DNA from: Prochlorococcus sp. AG-436-C14
GTDB lineage: Bacteria > Cyanobacteriota > Cyanobacteriia > PCC-6307 > Cyanobiaceae
DNA: 64,000 nt
Assembly: GCA_003209755.1 (NCBI GenBank)
Contig: QCPD01000001.1
Span: 62,001-126,000 of the forward strand
Direction: 5' to 3'
A model generated the notes under the pieces. The model saw only the letters and a program-made list of their open reading frames with translations. It searched no databases and had not been told where the DNA came from. Below, piece after piece: positions 31,927 through 41,677 of the stretch (position 1 is its first letter; each line of letters begins with the position of its first letter). The translations under genes and the position numbers were made by a program.

Positions 31927-33438
31927 TCACTCTTCATTTGGTTTAATACTTTTGAAAACTCCTGGTATTTGCTCCTCAGGATTAATACGATGAGGGGCTC
32001 CACTAAAAATCTGTTCAAAGTTTGAAAATGAATCCTTAATCTCAGGCCCTTCATTAGTAATGATATATTCACGAATCCTTTTATCATGCCAAGATCCGCG
32101 CATCTTGAAAACATTTATTGCTCTAGCCATTTCACCTCTTATTTCTACATATTGCAAAAGCAAAATAGTATCTGTTATCGTTGAAATATGAGAATCTGTA
32201 ATTGAGTGGCTTCCCATGAATTCTTCTGCAGTATTAGTAAAGAATCCTGCTATTTCTTCTTGTTTTGCATAACCAGTTACTCCAATAACAAACTGTCTAA
32301 ATGCATTCAAGCTTACACCTCTAGCTAATGCAGATAGAGAATCAATTGCCATTCTTGAAGGTTTATATTCGCTAATCTCGGATTTAATAATTTGCAGATG
32401 GTCTTCCAACCCTGTTGATTCTGGATAAGCACAAATAATCTTCAATAATCCATCAGCTTCCATTTTTTCAAAATCAATTCCCCAACTAGTTGCATTTCGA
32501 AGAAGTTGTGCTCTTGATTCTTCATATGCAAAAAGTATCGTTCTTTCTTTATTTATATAAGCATCTTCAACAAACTTAGAAACTAGCATTGTTTTTCCAG
32601 TTCCAGTTGCACCAGTTGCAAGAATAATTGAATCTTGAAAATATCCTCCTCCGCACATTTCATCCAAATCGGGGACACCAGAACTTATACGAATATTTGA
32701 TGATCTTTGAGTCAACCTCATAGCACCTAAGGGAAATGCAACTATTCCTTGGGGTCCCATTGTGAAAGGAAATTCACCTTTCATATGGGTAGTTCCTCTT
32801 AATTTCAAAATCTCTACAGTTCTTCTCCTCTTCTCTGACTCTAAAACATTTCTCAAAATAACTACATTATCAGAAACGAATTCTTCAACTCCATATCTAG
32901 CAATTGGACCATATTCATCTATTCTTTCAGTCGTCATAACAGTGGTCACGCCTATTTCTTTAAGTCTTGCTATTAGTCTAAAAATCTCTCTTCTAACTAC
33001 ATAAATAGCATCATATTGTTGGAAAACAGCTGTCATTGAATCAATAGCTACCCTCTTAGCTTTGAACTTTCTAATTGCATAACTGATCCTTTCAATCAAT
33101 CCTGATAAGTCAAAACTTCCAGCAACATCTTGTCCATCTGGGTCTGGAGAAGCATCTAAAATAAAGAGTTTATTTTGGTCAATTAATTCTTGTAAATCCC
33201 AACCAAAGCTTGCAGCGTTTCGAATAATATCTAAAGGCGATTCTTCAAAAGTAACAAGAATCCCAGGCTCATCAAAATTACATATTCCATGATGAAGATA
33301 TTGCAGAGAAAAAACTGTTTTACCAGTCCCTGATGTTCCGCTAACTAAAGTACTTCGTGCATTAGGCAATCCACCATGACAAATATCATCAAAGCCCTCA
33401 ATTCCAGTAGGGAGTTTTTGAACATGCATTTTTGTCAA
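31927..33438 (-). CDS. kaiC: circadian clock protein KaiC
   Basis: Double RecA-like domains; Walker A GTSGTGKT and GATGTGKT; ITDSHISTITDTI phosphosite region. Confidence 0.97.
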   Translation of the reverse strand: MTKMHVQKLPTGIEGFDDICHGGLPNARSTLVSGTSGTGKTVFSLQYLHHGICNFDEPGILVTFEESPLDIIRNAASFGWDLQELIDQNKLFILDASPDPDGQDVAGSFDLSGLIERISYAIRKFKAKRVAIDSMTAVFQQYDAIYVVRREIFRLIARLKEIGVTTVMTTERIDEYGPIARYGVEEFVSDNVVILRNVLESEKRRRTVEILKLRGTTHMKGEFPFTMGPQGIVAFPLGAMRLTQRSSNIRISSGVPDLDEMCGGGYFQDSIILATGATGTGKTMLVSKFVEDAYINKERTILFAYEESRAQLLRNATSWGIDFEKMEADGLLKIICAYPESTGLEDHLQIIKSEISEYKPSRMAIDSLSALARGVSLNAFRQFVIGVTGYAKQEEIAGFFTNTAEEFMGSHSITDSHISTITDTILLLQYVEIRGEMARAINVFKMRGSWHDKRIREYIITNEGPEIKDSFSNFEQIFSGAPHRINPEEQIPGVFKSIKPNEE

Positions 33439-33558
33439 ATTTTTTTATTGAAGAACACTAAAAGCTCTCGTGTACAAAACATAATCAACAATTTCCAAAA
33501 ACAGGTTGTTTATAGGGTGGGCTTAAGAATTCATTTACTTCATGTTTAAATAATTTAA

Positions 33559-33882
33559 TTATTTGTCTGAAGAATAAAACATTTCTTGATCTGATAGTTC
33601 GTCATATAAAAGGTCCAAGCCAATTAGAACCTTTTCTCTATCTGATAGATCACCAATTATTCTTCTAACCGGTGGAGGTAAAATCTTAGATAAAGTTGGA
33701 GTAGCAAGTATTTTATCTTCTTCGGCTAGTTGAGGACTTTTTAGAACATCTATAACTTTAAGAGCATAGACGCCTTTGAATTCACTTTCTAAGATTTCTC
33801 TCAATGTGTTCAAAGCCCTCATAGAGTTTGGTGTATTCCCAGCCACATAAAGCTTAAGAATATATGTTTTTCTTACATTCAT
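33559..33882 (-). CDS. kaiB: circadian clock protein KaiB
   Basis: [20 protein letters not shown]...[39 protein letters not shown]. Confidence 0.97.
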   Translation of the reverse strand: MNVRKTYILKLYVAGNTPNSMRALNTLREILESEFKGVYALKVIDVLKSPQLAEEDKILATPTLSKILPPPVRRIIGDLSDREKVLIGLDLLYDELSDQEMFYSSDK

Positions 33883-34038
33883 TTAAAACCTCCAAAAGAT
33901 CTACAGAAAATTTGTTCTTTTTAAATCTTGACTAAATAACCGATAAAAAGCGAAAATGTTAGTTTATTTTTCGATTACGATTAAGGCTTAATCGATTAAA
34001 AGAAAGGAAATTCCTTTTTACTTATTTCGAGCCTTAAC

Positions 34039-34482
34039 GTGTCACCAAAAATCATGGCTGAAAAAAAATCATCTCCTAAAAAGGAAACTCAACAAGATAA
34101 AACTTATGCGATAGTCGAAGCCTCAGGAAAACAATTTTGGCTTCAACCCAACCGTTATTACGATTTAGACAGATGCCATGCAGATGTTAATGATGTTTTA
34201 AATATTGAAAAGGTTCTTCTTCTTAACGATGGCAAAGATTTGAAACTTGGAAAACCTTATGTAAAAGATGCAAAAGTAGAAATTAAAATATTAGAGCATA
34301 GAAGAGGACCTAAAATAATAGTCTATAAAATGAGACCAAAGAAAAAGACAAGAAGAAAAAATGGACATCGTCAAGAACTAACAAGGGTTCTAGTTCAATC
34401 CATATCAGTTGGATCAAAACCCAAAAAATCTAAAGAAACAAAAGATGCCAAAAGCACTGCTAATAAAGTAGAATCTAAATAA
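34039..34482 (+). CDS. rplU: 50S ribosomal protein L21
   Basis: YAIVEASGKQFWLQPNRYYDLDR...KKKTRRKNGHRQELTRVLVQSI; true start probably the ATG at 34054. Confidence 0.95.
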   Translation: MSPKIMAEKKSSPKKETQQDKTYAIVEASGKQFWLQPNRYYDLDRCHADVNDVLNIEKVLLLNDGKDLKLGKPYVKDAKVEIKILEHRRGPKIIVYKMRPKKKTRRKNGHRQELTRVLVQSISVGSKPKKSKETKDAKSTANKVESK

Positions 34483-34507
34483 ATAAAATCAAAAAACAAC
34501 ATAAAGC

Positions 34508-34780
34508 ATGGCTCATAAGAAAGGTACCGGATCAACTAGGAACGGAAGAGATTCAAATTCCAAAAGGCTTGGTGTTAAAGCTTATGGTGGTGAGAAAGTA
34601 ACTGCTGGATCTATTCTTATTCGCCAAAGAGGCACCTCTATCCTCCCAGGAATCAATGTGGGTAGAGGCAAAGACGATACTCTTTTCGCTCTAACTGATG
34701 GTTCAGTTCAATTTGAAAGTATTCGTAGAGGCTTAAAAAATAGAAAAAGAATTAATATCTCAACTGCGAAGGTAATTTAG
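34508..34780 (+). CDS. rpmA: 50S ribosomal protein L27
   Basis: [43 protein letters not shown]. Confidence 0.98.
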   Translation: MAHKKGTGSTRNGRDSNSKRLGVKAYGGEKVTAGSILIRQRGTSILPGINVGRGKDDTLFALTDGSVQFESIRRGLKNRKRINISTAKVI

Positions 34781-34781
34781 T

Positions 34782-35549
34782 TTATTTTTTTAACGGTTTG
34801 TAAGCTCGTGTAGTAATTAAAAAAGGATGAAAAACCTCTAAGTAGTTTAATTGTAATGTAGAAAAGAAATTCTCAATTAGGCAAGGATCATCGAAATGAA
34901 AAGGATATTCTCCATTCTTTCCTTTATAAAAATACCAATTCATTAAAGCTATTCCTTTAGGTGAAAGCTTTTCTAAAAATATTTTTAATTGTTTTGCTGG
35001 ATCTGGAAGATGTTCAAGGACATCCAAGCAAACAAGAGAATCAAAAATCACATTAGATGTGCTTTCTAAGTCTCTAAAAACTGAAATCTTATTTTCAATA
35101 CCCAATTCCTTAGATCTATGTTCTACAAAATTTCGGTTTTGAGGATTAAGGTCTACAAACCAAACGTGTTCAACATCTGGCAAAAATGAGGCGGCTAGAG
35201 CGTGCGTACCAATACCTCCACCAAAATCTAAAACTTTTCCAGAAGCAAATTTTTGTTGTAGTCGAAGCGTGTCAGCTATGTAATTAGAACTATTTAAATG
35301 CCAAGATGCTAGATCTATTAAATGAGCATCTCCAACTTGTTCTTCGTAAAAATCGCCTGCATTTTTCTCAGTAAATGCACCTGGATGCAGAGCTGCTAAA
35401 TCGTCAACACCACTAATTAACCTTTGGTCTAATTGATCATTATTAATTTGAAGGAAATCAATAAGGTGTTTTTTCAAATTAAAGCCATCTTTAATGAAGC
35501 TAGAAATACTGAGATCTAACTTGGTCATATTACTTGGCTCACTGAACAC
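34782..35549 (-). CDS. SAM-dependent methyltransferase
   Basis: KVLDFGGGIGTHALAAS, VWFVDLNPQN, VCLDVLEHLPDP. Confidence 0.8.
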   Translation of the reverse strand: MFSEPSNMTKLDLSISSFIKDGFNLKKHLIDFLQINNDQLDQRLISGVDDLAALHPGAFTEKNAGDFYEEQVGDAHLIDLASWHLNSSNYIADTLRLQQKFASGKVLDFGGGIGTHALAASFLPDVEHVWFVDLNPQNRNFVEHRSKELGIENKISVFRDLESTSNVIFDSLVCLDVLEHLPDPAKQLKIFLEKLSPKGIALMNWYFYKGKNGEYPFHFDDPCLIENFFSTLQLNYLEVFHPFLITTRAYKPLKK

Positions 35550-35624
35550 ACTGAGTTATAACTTTAAATGTTCAGGGTTACTTGAACAATCTTTTCATGT
35601 GAGCTTCAACCTACAAAAATAATT

Positions 35625-36566
35625 TTGGAAAAACCTTTTGGATTTGTTGTCGTTGATAAGCCTGCTGGGCTTACTTCTCATGATTGCGTTAATAGACTTC
35701 GAAAAGTATTTGGTATTAAAAAAATTGGACATACTGGAACTTTAGACCCCTCAGTAACTGGAGTACTTCCAATAGCGATAGGTAATGCGACAAGACTAAT
35801 CTCTTACTTACAAGGCTCTAAAGCTTATACAGGAATCATTCAATTAGGTGAATCTAGGAATACTGATGATTTGCAAGGAGAAATAATAGAATCAAGAATT
35901 TGGCCATTAATTAGCGAAAATGATATTAATTCTCTACTGGAAAATTTTAGAGGTGAGATATTACAAAAACCTCCCATTTTTTCTAGTGTTCACATTAAAG
36001 GAGAGAGAGCTTATAAGAAAGCAAGAAAAGGAGAAAAATTTGATTTACTTCCTAAAAAAGTTACGATAAACAACTTAAATTTAATAAGTTGGTCTCAAAG
36101 CAAAGGTGAGTTATTAGTTGAAGTGGACTGTTCATCAGGAACATACATCAGATCATTGGCTAGAGACATTGGAGAAAAAATTGGATGCGGTGGTTATTTA
36201 AAAAAGTTGCGCCGCACAAAAGCTTATAACTTTAACGAAAATCATTCAGTATTGCTTCCTGAGAAGGCAGAATTTTACCCAGAAAAAAATAAACCTAAAG
36301 TTCTTAACCCAAATATTTTTTTAAATCATCTATCTTCTTTTGAATTAAGTTCTGAGGCAGAAATTATTAGTTGGCGTTCAGGAAGAAAGATAAGTTTCCA
36401 AAATAATATTAAACGTTTAAAGATAAAAAAGAACTATGTTGATGAAGATAGCATTAATAATAAAAATATATTAGTAGTGGATAAAAAGAGGAGTATCCTA
36501 GGTATAGCAGACTTAGATGAAAGTTTTATAATTAAACCTAGGGTTGTTTTTAATGCAATTGGTTAA
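35625..36566 (+). CDS. truB: tRNA pseudouridine(55) synthase
   Basis: GFVVVDKPAGLTSHDCVN, KIGHTGTLDPSVTGVLPIAIG, CSSGTYIRSLARDIG. Confidence 0.96.
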   Translation: MEKPFGFVVVDKPAGLTSHDCVNRLRKVFGIKKIGHTGTLDPSVTGVLPIAIGNATRLISYLQGSKAYTGIIQLGESRNTDDLQGEIIESRIWPLISENDINSLLENFRGEILQKPPIFSSVHIKGERAYKKARKGEKFDLLPKKVTINNLNLISWSQSKGELLVEVDCSSGTYIRSLARDIGEKIGCGGYLKKLRRTKAYNFNENHSVLLPEKAEFYPEKNKPKVLNPNIFLNHLSSFELSSEAEIISWRSGRKISFQNNIKRLKIKKNYVDEDSINNKNILVVDKKRSILGIADLDESFIIKPRVVFNAIG

Positions 36567-36617
36567 AAACATGCAATCTAAATCCTACAAAAATAATTTA
36601 TAGCTATTAAATTATTA

Positions 36618-37835
36618 CTAATAGTTTTTAATTTGTACTCCCGTATAATAATGTTTTAAAATCTTACGAAAGCTTGCACCTCTTTCAGCCATAGATTTAG
36701 CGCCCCATTGACTCATTCCCACCCCATGCCCAGCACCGTAACCTTTCACTAATAGAAAATAATCTACTGGAATTGGCGGGAGAGGTTGAAGTGCAAAATT
36801 TTCAACTATTTTATTATCAGAATTTAATTTGTTATCTTGATTAATTTGATTGAATTTCAAACCAAGCTCAAATTTAGTACTAAGTAATTTTAATTTTTTT
36901 CTTAAGTATTTTCCAGATACAAACTTATTCCCATTAGTTCCGTAAAGTCTAATTTTCAAGACTCTTCCTGTATTACTTTTGTTAATTATTTGAATACTAG
37001 TTATTTCACCTAAATCAGAAAATATCTCTTCCAATTCTGCAGAAGTAAATTTATTTATCCATTTATATTTAGTGCTATTTTGATCAAAATCAATCACACT
37101 TTTTAAATAAGGTAATTGATACTTCCAAACTTGACCACTATTCTCAGTCCTACCACCAGAACTACTATGAAAGACTGCGTCTATAAGCTCATTTCGATAG
37201 AACAGCACCTGTGCATTTGTACTTCTGACAGCCCTATTTGTTCTTGCTGTTTCAGATTCAAGCCCTAAATAAACTTGACTAGCTTGTGTTGAATGAAGAT
37301 CAAATAATTTATTTTTATCTAAAAGTTTTAAGGCATAAGTCCTTGCTGCTATTGCTTGTGCTTGAAGTGCTGCAAGTGGAAATTCTTTTGGCATTTCACT
37401 ACCAACAACACTTTTCAAATACTTCTCTAATTTTAAATGATTTATTATCTTTAACTTCTTATCATTCAATGAGACTCTTAATTCTCCGGCATATCTTCTA
37501 TTCTTAAACCAGATCCCTCTTTTATCATTATTGCTAATAATTAAATTAAAATTATTTGGTAATTTATACCATGTCTTTAGGTTATTATTAATTGCATATT
37601 CAACCTGATTATTTTTATAAACTAAATTTAAAGATTTAATTCTTCTATGATTAGAAGAGATCCCTTTAACAAAAATATTCTCTACACTATCTCCTCTAAA
37701 TCTTGCCTTGTTATCATTACCTATCAAAATTCGCATTATTGGCTCTTTTGCAGCATTAACCTTTAATGGAGAGACAAAAAATATTGCTATGAAGATTATT
37801 GCCCATCCAGATTTTGTATTAGGTGATGCGCTCAA
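36618..37835 (-). CDS. SpoIID/LytB-domain protein
   Basis: VVGSEMPKEFPLAALQAQAIAARTYAL, HSSSGGRTENSGQVW, GYGAGHGVGMSQWGAKSMAERG. Confidence 0.92.
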   Translation of the reverse strand: MSASPNTKSGWAIIFIAIFFVSPLKVNAAKEPIMRILIGNDNKARFRGDSVENIFVKGISSNHRRIKSLNLVYKNNQVEYAINNNLKTWYKLPNNFNLIISNNDKRGIWFKNRRYAGELRVSLNDKKLKIINHLKLEKYLKSVVGSEMPKEFPLAALQAQAIAARTYALKLLDKNKLFDLHSTQASQVYLGLESETARTNRAVRSTNAQVLFYRNELIDAVFHSSSGGRTENSGQVWKYQLPYLKSVIDFDQNSTKYKWINKFTSAELEEIFSDLGEITSIQIINKSNTGRVLKIRLYGTNGNKFVSGKYLRKKLKLLSTKFELGLKFNQINQDNKLNSDNKIVENFALQPLPPIPVDYFLLVKGYGAGHGVGMSQWGAKSMAERGASFRKILKHYYTGVQIKNY

Positions 37836-37932
37836 AATAAAATTGGATTTAGGAACTAATTCTGCCTATAAGAAAGAAGATCCACCAGTGGTCAAAGCTA
37901 TGAATGGCACCATGTCTTAAAAGAGGAAAAAC

Positions 37933-38889
37933 TTGCAAGTCACTTTTCTAGGAACAAGTTCAGGGGTTCCAACTCTTACTAGGAACGTATCAGCGATGGT
38001 ACTAAAGCCTCCACAAAGGTCAGAATTGTGGTTGTTCGATTGCGGCGAAGGTACACAACATCAATTCATCAGAAGCAATCTTAAATTATCTCAAATAAAA
38101 AAAATATTCATTACTCATATGCATGGAGATCATGTTTATGGTCTTCCTGGACTTCTTGCAAGTATCGGATTAGCAGGCAGCAGTTCTGGCATTGAGCTAT
38201 ACGGCCCAGCTCCTCTTAAAAACTTTATTGATTCTTGTTTATATAACAGTTCAAGCAGATTGGCCTACTCCTTAAAATTTCATAGAGTTGAAAATGCTGC
38301 TATTAATCAAGAAATTTTGTTTGAAGATTCTGATTTAGAAGTTAAGACTGCTCCACTCAAGCATCGAATCCCATCTTTTGCTTACAGAGTGAATCAAAAG
38401 ACCAGACCAGGAAGATTCAATATAGAGAAAGCAAAATCAAAAAAAATACCACCTGGTCCCGTATATGCAGCCCTACAGAGAGGAGAGAAAGTGAGCTTGG
38501 AAGACGGTCGCATTTTTTTTGGGAAAGAGTTCTGCGGTATGCCTAGGCCTGGGTTAAGCATTGTTTATTGCACAGATACTGTTTACACAGAATCAGCAAT
38601 TGAGATTTCGAGAGAAGCCGATCTGCTAATCCATGAATCAACATATTCTGATAAAGAAAGTGAGATGGCTTATGAACGCGGACATTCAACTGCCACTATG
38701 GCGGCTCAAATTGCTGCAAAAGCAAACGTAAATCAATTAATTTTGACTCATTTGAGCCCGAGATATACCCCTGGGAATGAAACAAGTCCTAATGATTTGC
38801 TTAATGAAGCAAAAGCAATTTTTCCAAATACTCAGTTGGCGAAAGACTTTTTGCAAATTGATGTAAAAAAACCCTGCAACAGTTCTTGA
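37933..38889 (+). CDS. rnz: ribonuclease Z
   Basis: [35 protein letters not shown]. Confidence 0.95.
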   Translation: MQVTFLGTSSGVPTLTRNVSAMVLKPPQRSELWLFDCGEGTQHQFIRSNLKLSQIKKIFITHMHGDHVYGLPGLLASIGLAGSSSGIELYGPAPLKNFIDSCLYNSSSRLAYSLKFHRVENAAINQEILFEDSDLEVKTAPLKHRIPSFAYRVNQKTRPGRFNIEKAKSKKIPPGPVYAALQRGEKVSLEDGRIFFGKEFCGMPRPGLSIVYCTDTVYTESAIEISREADLLIHESTYSDKESEMAYERGHSTATMAAQIAAKANVNQLILTHLSPRYTPGNETSPNDLLNEAKAIFPNTQLAKDFLQIDVKKPCNSS

Positions 38890-38964
38890 TCCCTTTGCCT
38901 ATGAAATGCCACTACATGAAACAATGGTCGGGTTTGGTGCTTCCGTCAATCGCTGGCGTTATTA

Positions 38965-39513
38965 ATGGACTCTCTTATTTCTTCTCTTAAACGGTCCCTT
39001 ACAAGACTATTTGTTTTGATACCTGTGCTTGTAAGTCTCAGTATTAGTCCTCTTTCTGTAAGTGCCTTGTATCCCAGCGACCCTTCTTCCGTGGATACCT
39101 TAGATACAAGCTTGGCTGGTCAGGACTTACAAAATACAGAATATGTAAAATACGACTTATCAGGAAAAGATCTTGGTGGGGCGAATTTCACTGGGGCTTA
39201 TTTCAGTGTCTCAAGTTTGAAGGACTCTGATCTAACAGGCGCAAACATGACCAATGTTATTGCCTATGCAACAAGGTTTGATAATGCAAATCTTACCAAT
39301 GTAAATCTAACAGGTGCAGAATTACTAAAAAGTATTTTTGATGGTGCGACCATTGATGGTACTGACTTTACTGATGCTGTACTAGATAGAAGTCAACAAA
39401 AAAATCTATGCAAAGTAGCTACTGGTAAAACAGCCGAAAGTCTTGGTTGCAGTACTACAGCTGCTGGATATGTACCTGCAACCAAAGGTCAAGGCTTCAA
39501 TCCAGGTACATAA
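38965..39513 (+). CDS. pentapeptide-repeat protein with N-terminal signal/TM segment
   Basis: KDLGGANFTGAYF, SDLTGANMTNV, ANLTNVNLTGAELLKSIFDGATIDGTDFTDAVL repeats. Confidence 0.88.
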   Translation: MDSLISSLKRSLTRLFVLIPVLVSLSISPLSVSALYPSDPSSVDTLDTSLAGQDLQNTEYVKYDLSGKDLGGANFTGAYFSVSSLKDSDLTGANMTNVIAYATRFDNANLTNVNLTGAELLKSIFDGATIDGTDFTDAVLDRSQQKNLCKVATGKTAESLGCSTTAAGYVPATKGQGFNPGT

Positions 39514-39525
39514 ATTTTTCTAAAA

Positions 39526-39580
39526 TTTATCAACCATTAAAAAAGGGGCCTAACTGGCCCCTTTTTTAATGGTTGATAAA
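39526..39580. terminator. Bidirectional terminator-like perfect hairpin between convergent genes
   Basis: 25-bp perfect arms TTTATCAACCATTAAAAAAGGGGCC / GGCCCCTTTTTTAATGGTTGATAAA with 5-nt loop TAACT. Confidence 0.85.
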
Positions 39581-39588
39581 CTACCTTT

Positions 39589-39780
39589 TCACTTTGTGAT
39601 TAGAAAGAATGCTGCTGCAGCTCCTCCAACCGCAAACATCGGAAGCCCAACCAACAAGTGAGAGGTACCAAAGCCAAAGCCTTTTTGGCGCAATATAAAA
39701 TAGCCAACCCCAGCAGCTCCAGCAGCTAAAGGAATAGCAGCAGTAGCGGCAGAAGCAACAGCGTGATAGTCGAAGTTCAT
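39589..39780 (-). CDS. small Ala/Gly-rich membrane protein
   Basis: 63-aa ORF with two TM segments, convergent to the pentapeptide-repeat gene. Confidence 0.7.
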   Translation of the reverse strand: MNFDYHAVASAATAAIPLAAGAAGVGYFILRQKGFGFGTSHLLVGLPMFAVGGAAAAFFLITK

Positions 39781-39905
39781 CCCTGAGTTGAAATTTATTT
39801 ACTTACAATTATCCTTCAAATTTGAAAAATGGTATGAACTTATGCCTGAAATGCTTCATATCTTCATCACTTTAAATCCAAAAAGAATTTCCAATTCTTC
39901 TAAAC

Positions 39906-40295
39906 TCATGCCGCTTGAGGTGCAATATTTGAACTATCTCTTGAACGTGGATGTTTGCTGTACCACCATTCCTGAATATTCGTACCTAAACGACTAGAAA
40001 ACAAAGTCAAAATTGTTTTTGTTGGTTTAACACCTGGTTGGATAATCTCAACAGAATATGATGGGCATTTTTGTGCAGCAATATCTGCAACCAATCTTTT
40101 ACCAATTCTTCTCCAGCTAGGCTCCTTACTTCGCCATGAAAGCCTGCAGCAAGGCCATGGTAATTCCTCTCGGTCATAGAGACGGCAACATGGGCCTAAA
40201 ACTCTGAAACTAAATTGGCCTCCAATGCTTGAATGAATAGAACCATGATCTAATAGATCTTGAACTTTATCGGTTGGCAAAACTTCTGAAATCAA
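39906..40295 (-). CDS. conserved-type hypothetical protein, Cys/Arg-rich
   Basis: 129-aa ORF with coding-like composition; CCRLYDREELPWPCCRLSWRSKEPSWRRIGKRLVADIA. Confidence 0.6.
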   Translation of the reverse strand: MISEVLPTDKVQDLLDHGSIHSSIGGQFSFRVLGPCCRLYDREELPWPCCRLSWRSKEPSWRRIGKRLVADIAAQKCPSYSVEIIQPGVKPTKTILTLFSSRLGTNIQEWWYSKHPRSRDSSNIAPQAA

Positions 40296-40403
40296 TTAAT
40301 CCTTAAATAATTTGATTTGCACCCAAGAGCACATAAAATGAGGATGGCGAGAAAAGAGATCTTTGGCAAGCAAAATGGCAAAAATCTAGCAAAAAAATTC
40401 ATA

Positions 40404-40703
40404 TCAATACATTTCGTCTTCTGCATGGGTTCGAATTATGCAATCTGAAGTCGGATATGCCACGCAAATCAAAACATAACCTTTTTTAATTTGATCATCA
40501 TCCAAAAAACTTTGATCCTGTTGGTCAACCTCTCCTTTCTCTAATTTAGCCACACAAGTTAAACAAGCTCCCGATCGACAAGAGTATGGAACCTCAATAT
40601 TGTGTTCACATGCTGCATCAAGAATATATTTGTCATCTGGGATATCAATAATTTCTTTAATACCACTTTTCTCATTAATAAAAGTGATCTTAAAAGAAGT
40701 CAT
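40404..40703 (-). CDS. plant-type [2Fe-2S] ferredoxin
   Basis: [60 protein letters not shown]. Confidence 0.95.
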   Translation of the reverse strand: MTSFKITFINEKSGIKEIIDIPDDKYILDAACEHNIEVPYSCRSGACLTCVAKLEKGEVDQQDQSFLDDDQIKKGYVLICVAYPTSDCIIRTHAEDEMY

Positions 40704-40740
40704 AGAAGCTTTTTAATCTGAAAATTTAGAATTTTTTTAA

Positions 40741-41676
40741 TCAAGACAAATCTAGATTCAAGACCATTAAGGCCCATTGATCCTTTGTCTTAATTTCAAG
40801 AACTTGCCAACCAAGCTGTAAAAAGAATTCTTGAAGTTCTTTGATTTGCTGCACTAACAAACCAGATAAAATCAATTTGCCTTTATTTCCAATGATTTTT
40901 TCGAAATCTGGGCCTAATAATTTTATTACAGGTGCAAGGATGTTGCATAGGAGCAAATCAATCTTTTCTTGAGGCATATTCGCCTCAATTTCTTCAATAG
41001 AACCAAGAAAACAATTTAATTGATTTTTAGGAAAATCATTTAAGGCAGAGTTAGTTTTAGTAGCTGAAATTGCTAAAGAATCGGTATCAACTGAGAAAGT
41101 ACTCTTTGCTCCTAATTTCAATGCAGTTATAGATAATATTCCGCTTCCACAACCCAAGTCAGCTATTGTTTGACCTACTGGAGGATCATTATCCAAGGCT
41201 TCAATGCATAGTCTTGTGGAAGGATGACTACCAGTACCAAAAGCGCTTCCGGGATCTAAACGAATAATTTTTCGTGCTAAAAATTTTTCAGGCACGTCTA
41301 ACCATGCTGGTAAAATTAAAATTGATTTTCCTATGGGATCAGGCTTCCAACTTTTTTTCCAACTTAAGCTCCAATCTTCATCTTTTACTTGAATCCATTT
41401 GCAAGGAGGCAAAGTCAATTCAAAAGTTTTTGCCAACGAAATTAATGATTGAACTAATTTCTCTTGCTCCTCAACTGACCACTCACTTAAAGGAAGCCAT
41501 ACAAATAGCGTTTTAGTGAAGTTATTATAAGGGTAATGCTCAAAAGAGAATCTATGAATTTCTAAATTGCTCAACAGCCAATAAAAAGAATCTTCGAGTA
41601 CAAATGAAAATTCCTGCTCCAATCTCAACCAAGAAAGCTGAGAGTTTTGCAATTTTATAGTTTTTTCAGTCAACAA
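40741..41676 (-). CDS. prmA: ribosomal protein L11 methyltransferase
   Basis: LDPGSAFGTGSHPSTRLCIEAL, DLGCGSGILSITALKLGA. Confidence 0.93.
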   Translation of the reverse strand: MLTEKTIKLQNSQLSWLRLEQEFSFVLEDSFYWLLSNLEIHRFSFEHYPYNNFTKTLFVWLPLSEWSVEEQEKLVQSLISLAKTFELTLPPCKWIQVKDEDWSLSWKKSWKPDPIGKSILILPAWLDVPEKFLARKIIRLDPGSAFGTGSHPSTRLCIEALDNDPPVGQTIADLGCGSGILSITALKLGAKSTFSVDTDSLAISATKTNSALNDFPKNQLNCFLGSIEEIEANMPQEKIDLLLCNILAPVIKLLGPDFEKIIGNKGKLILSGLLVQQIKELQEFFLQLGWQVLEIKTKDQWALMVLNLDLS

Positions 41677-41677
41677 A

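Noticed and set aside
33883-34038. Search for a kaiA remnant between kaiB and rplU
   Set aside because: No frame with KaiA-like sequence; gap too short to call a relic.
39788-39997. 69-aa plus-strand ORF
   Set aside because: Overlaps the minus-strand 39906..40295 gene; no coding character.
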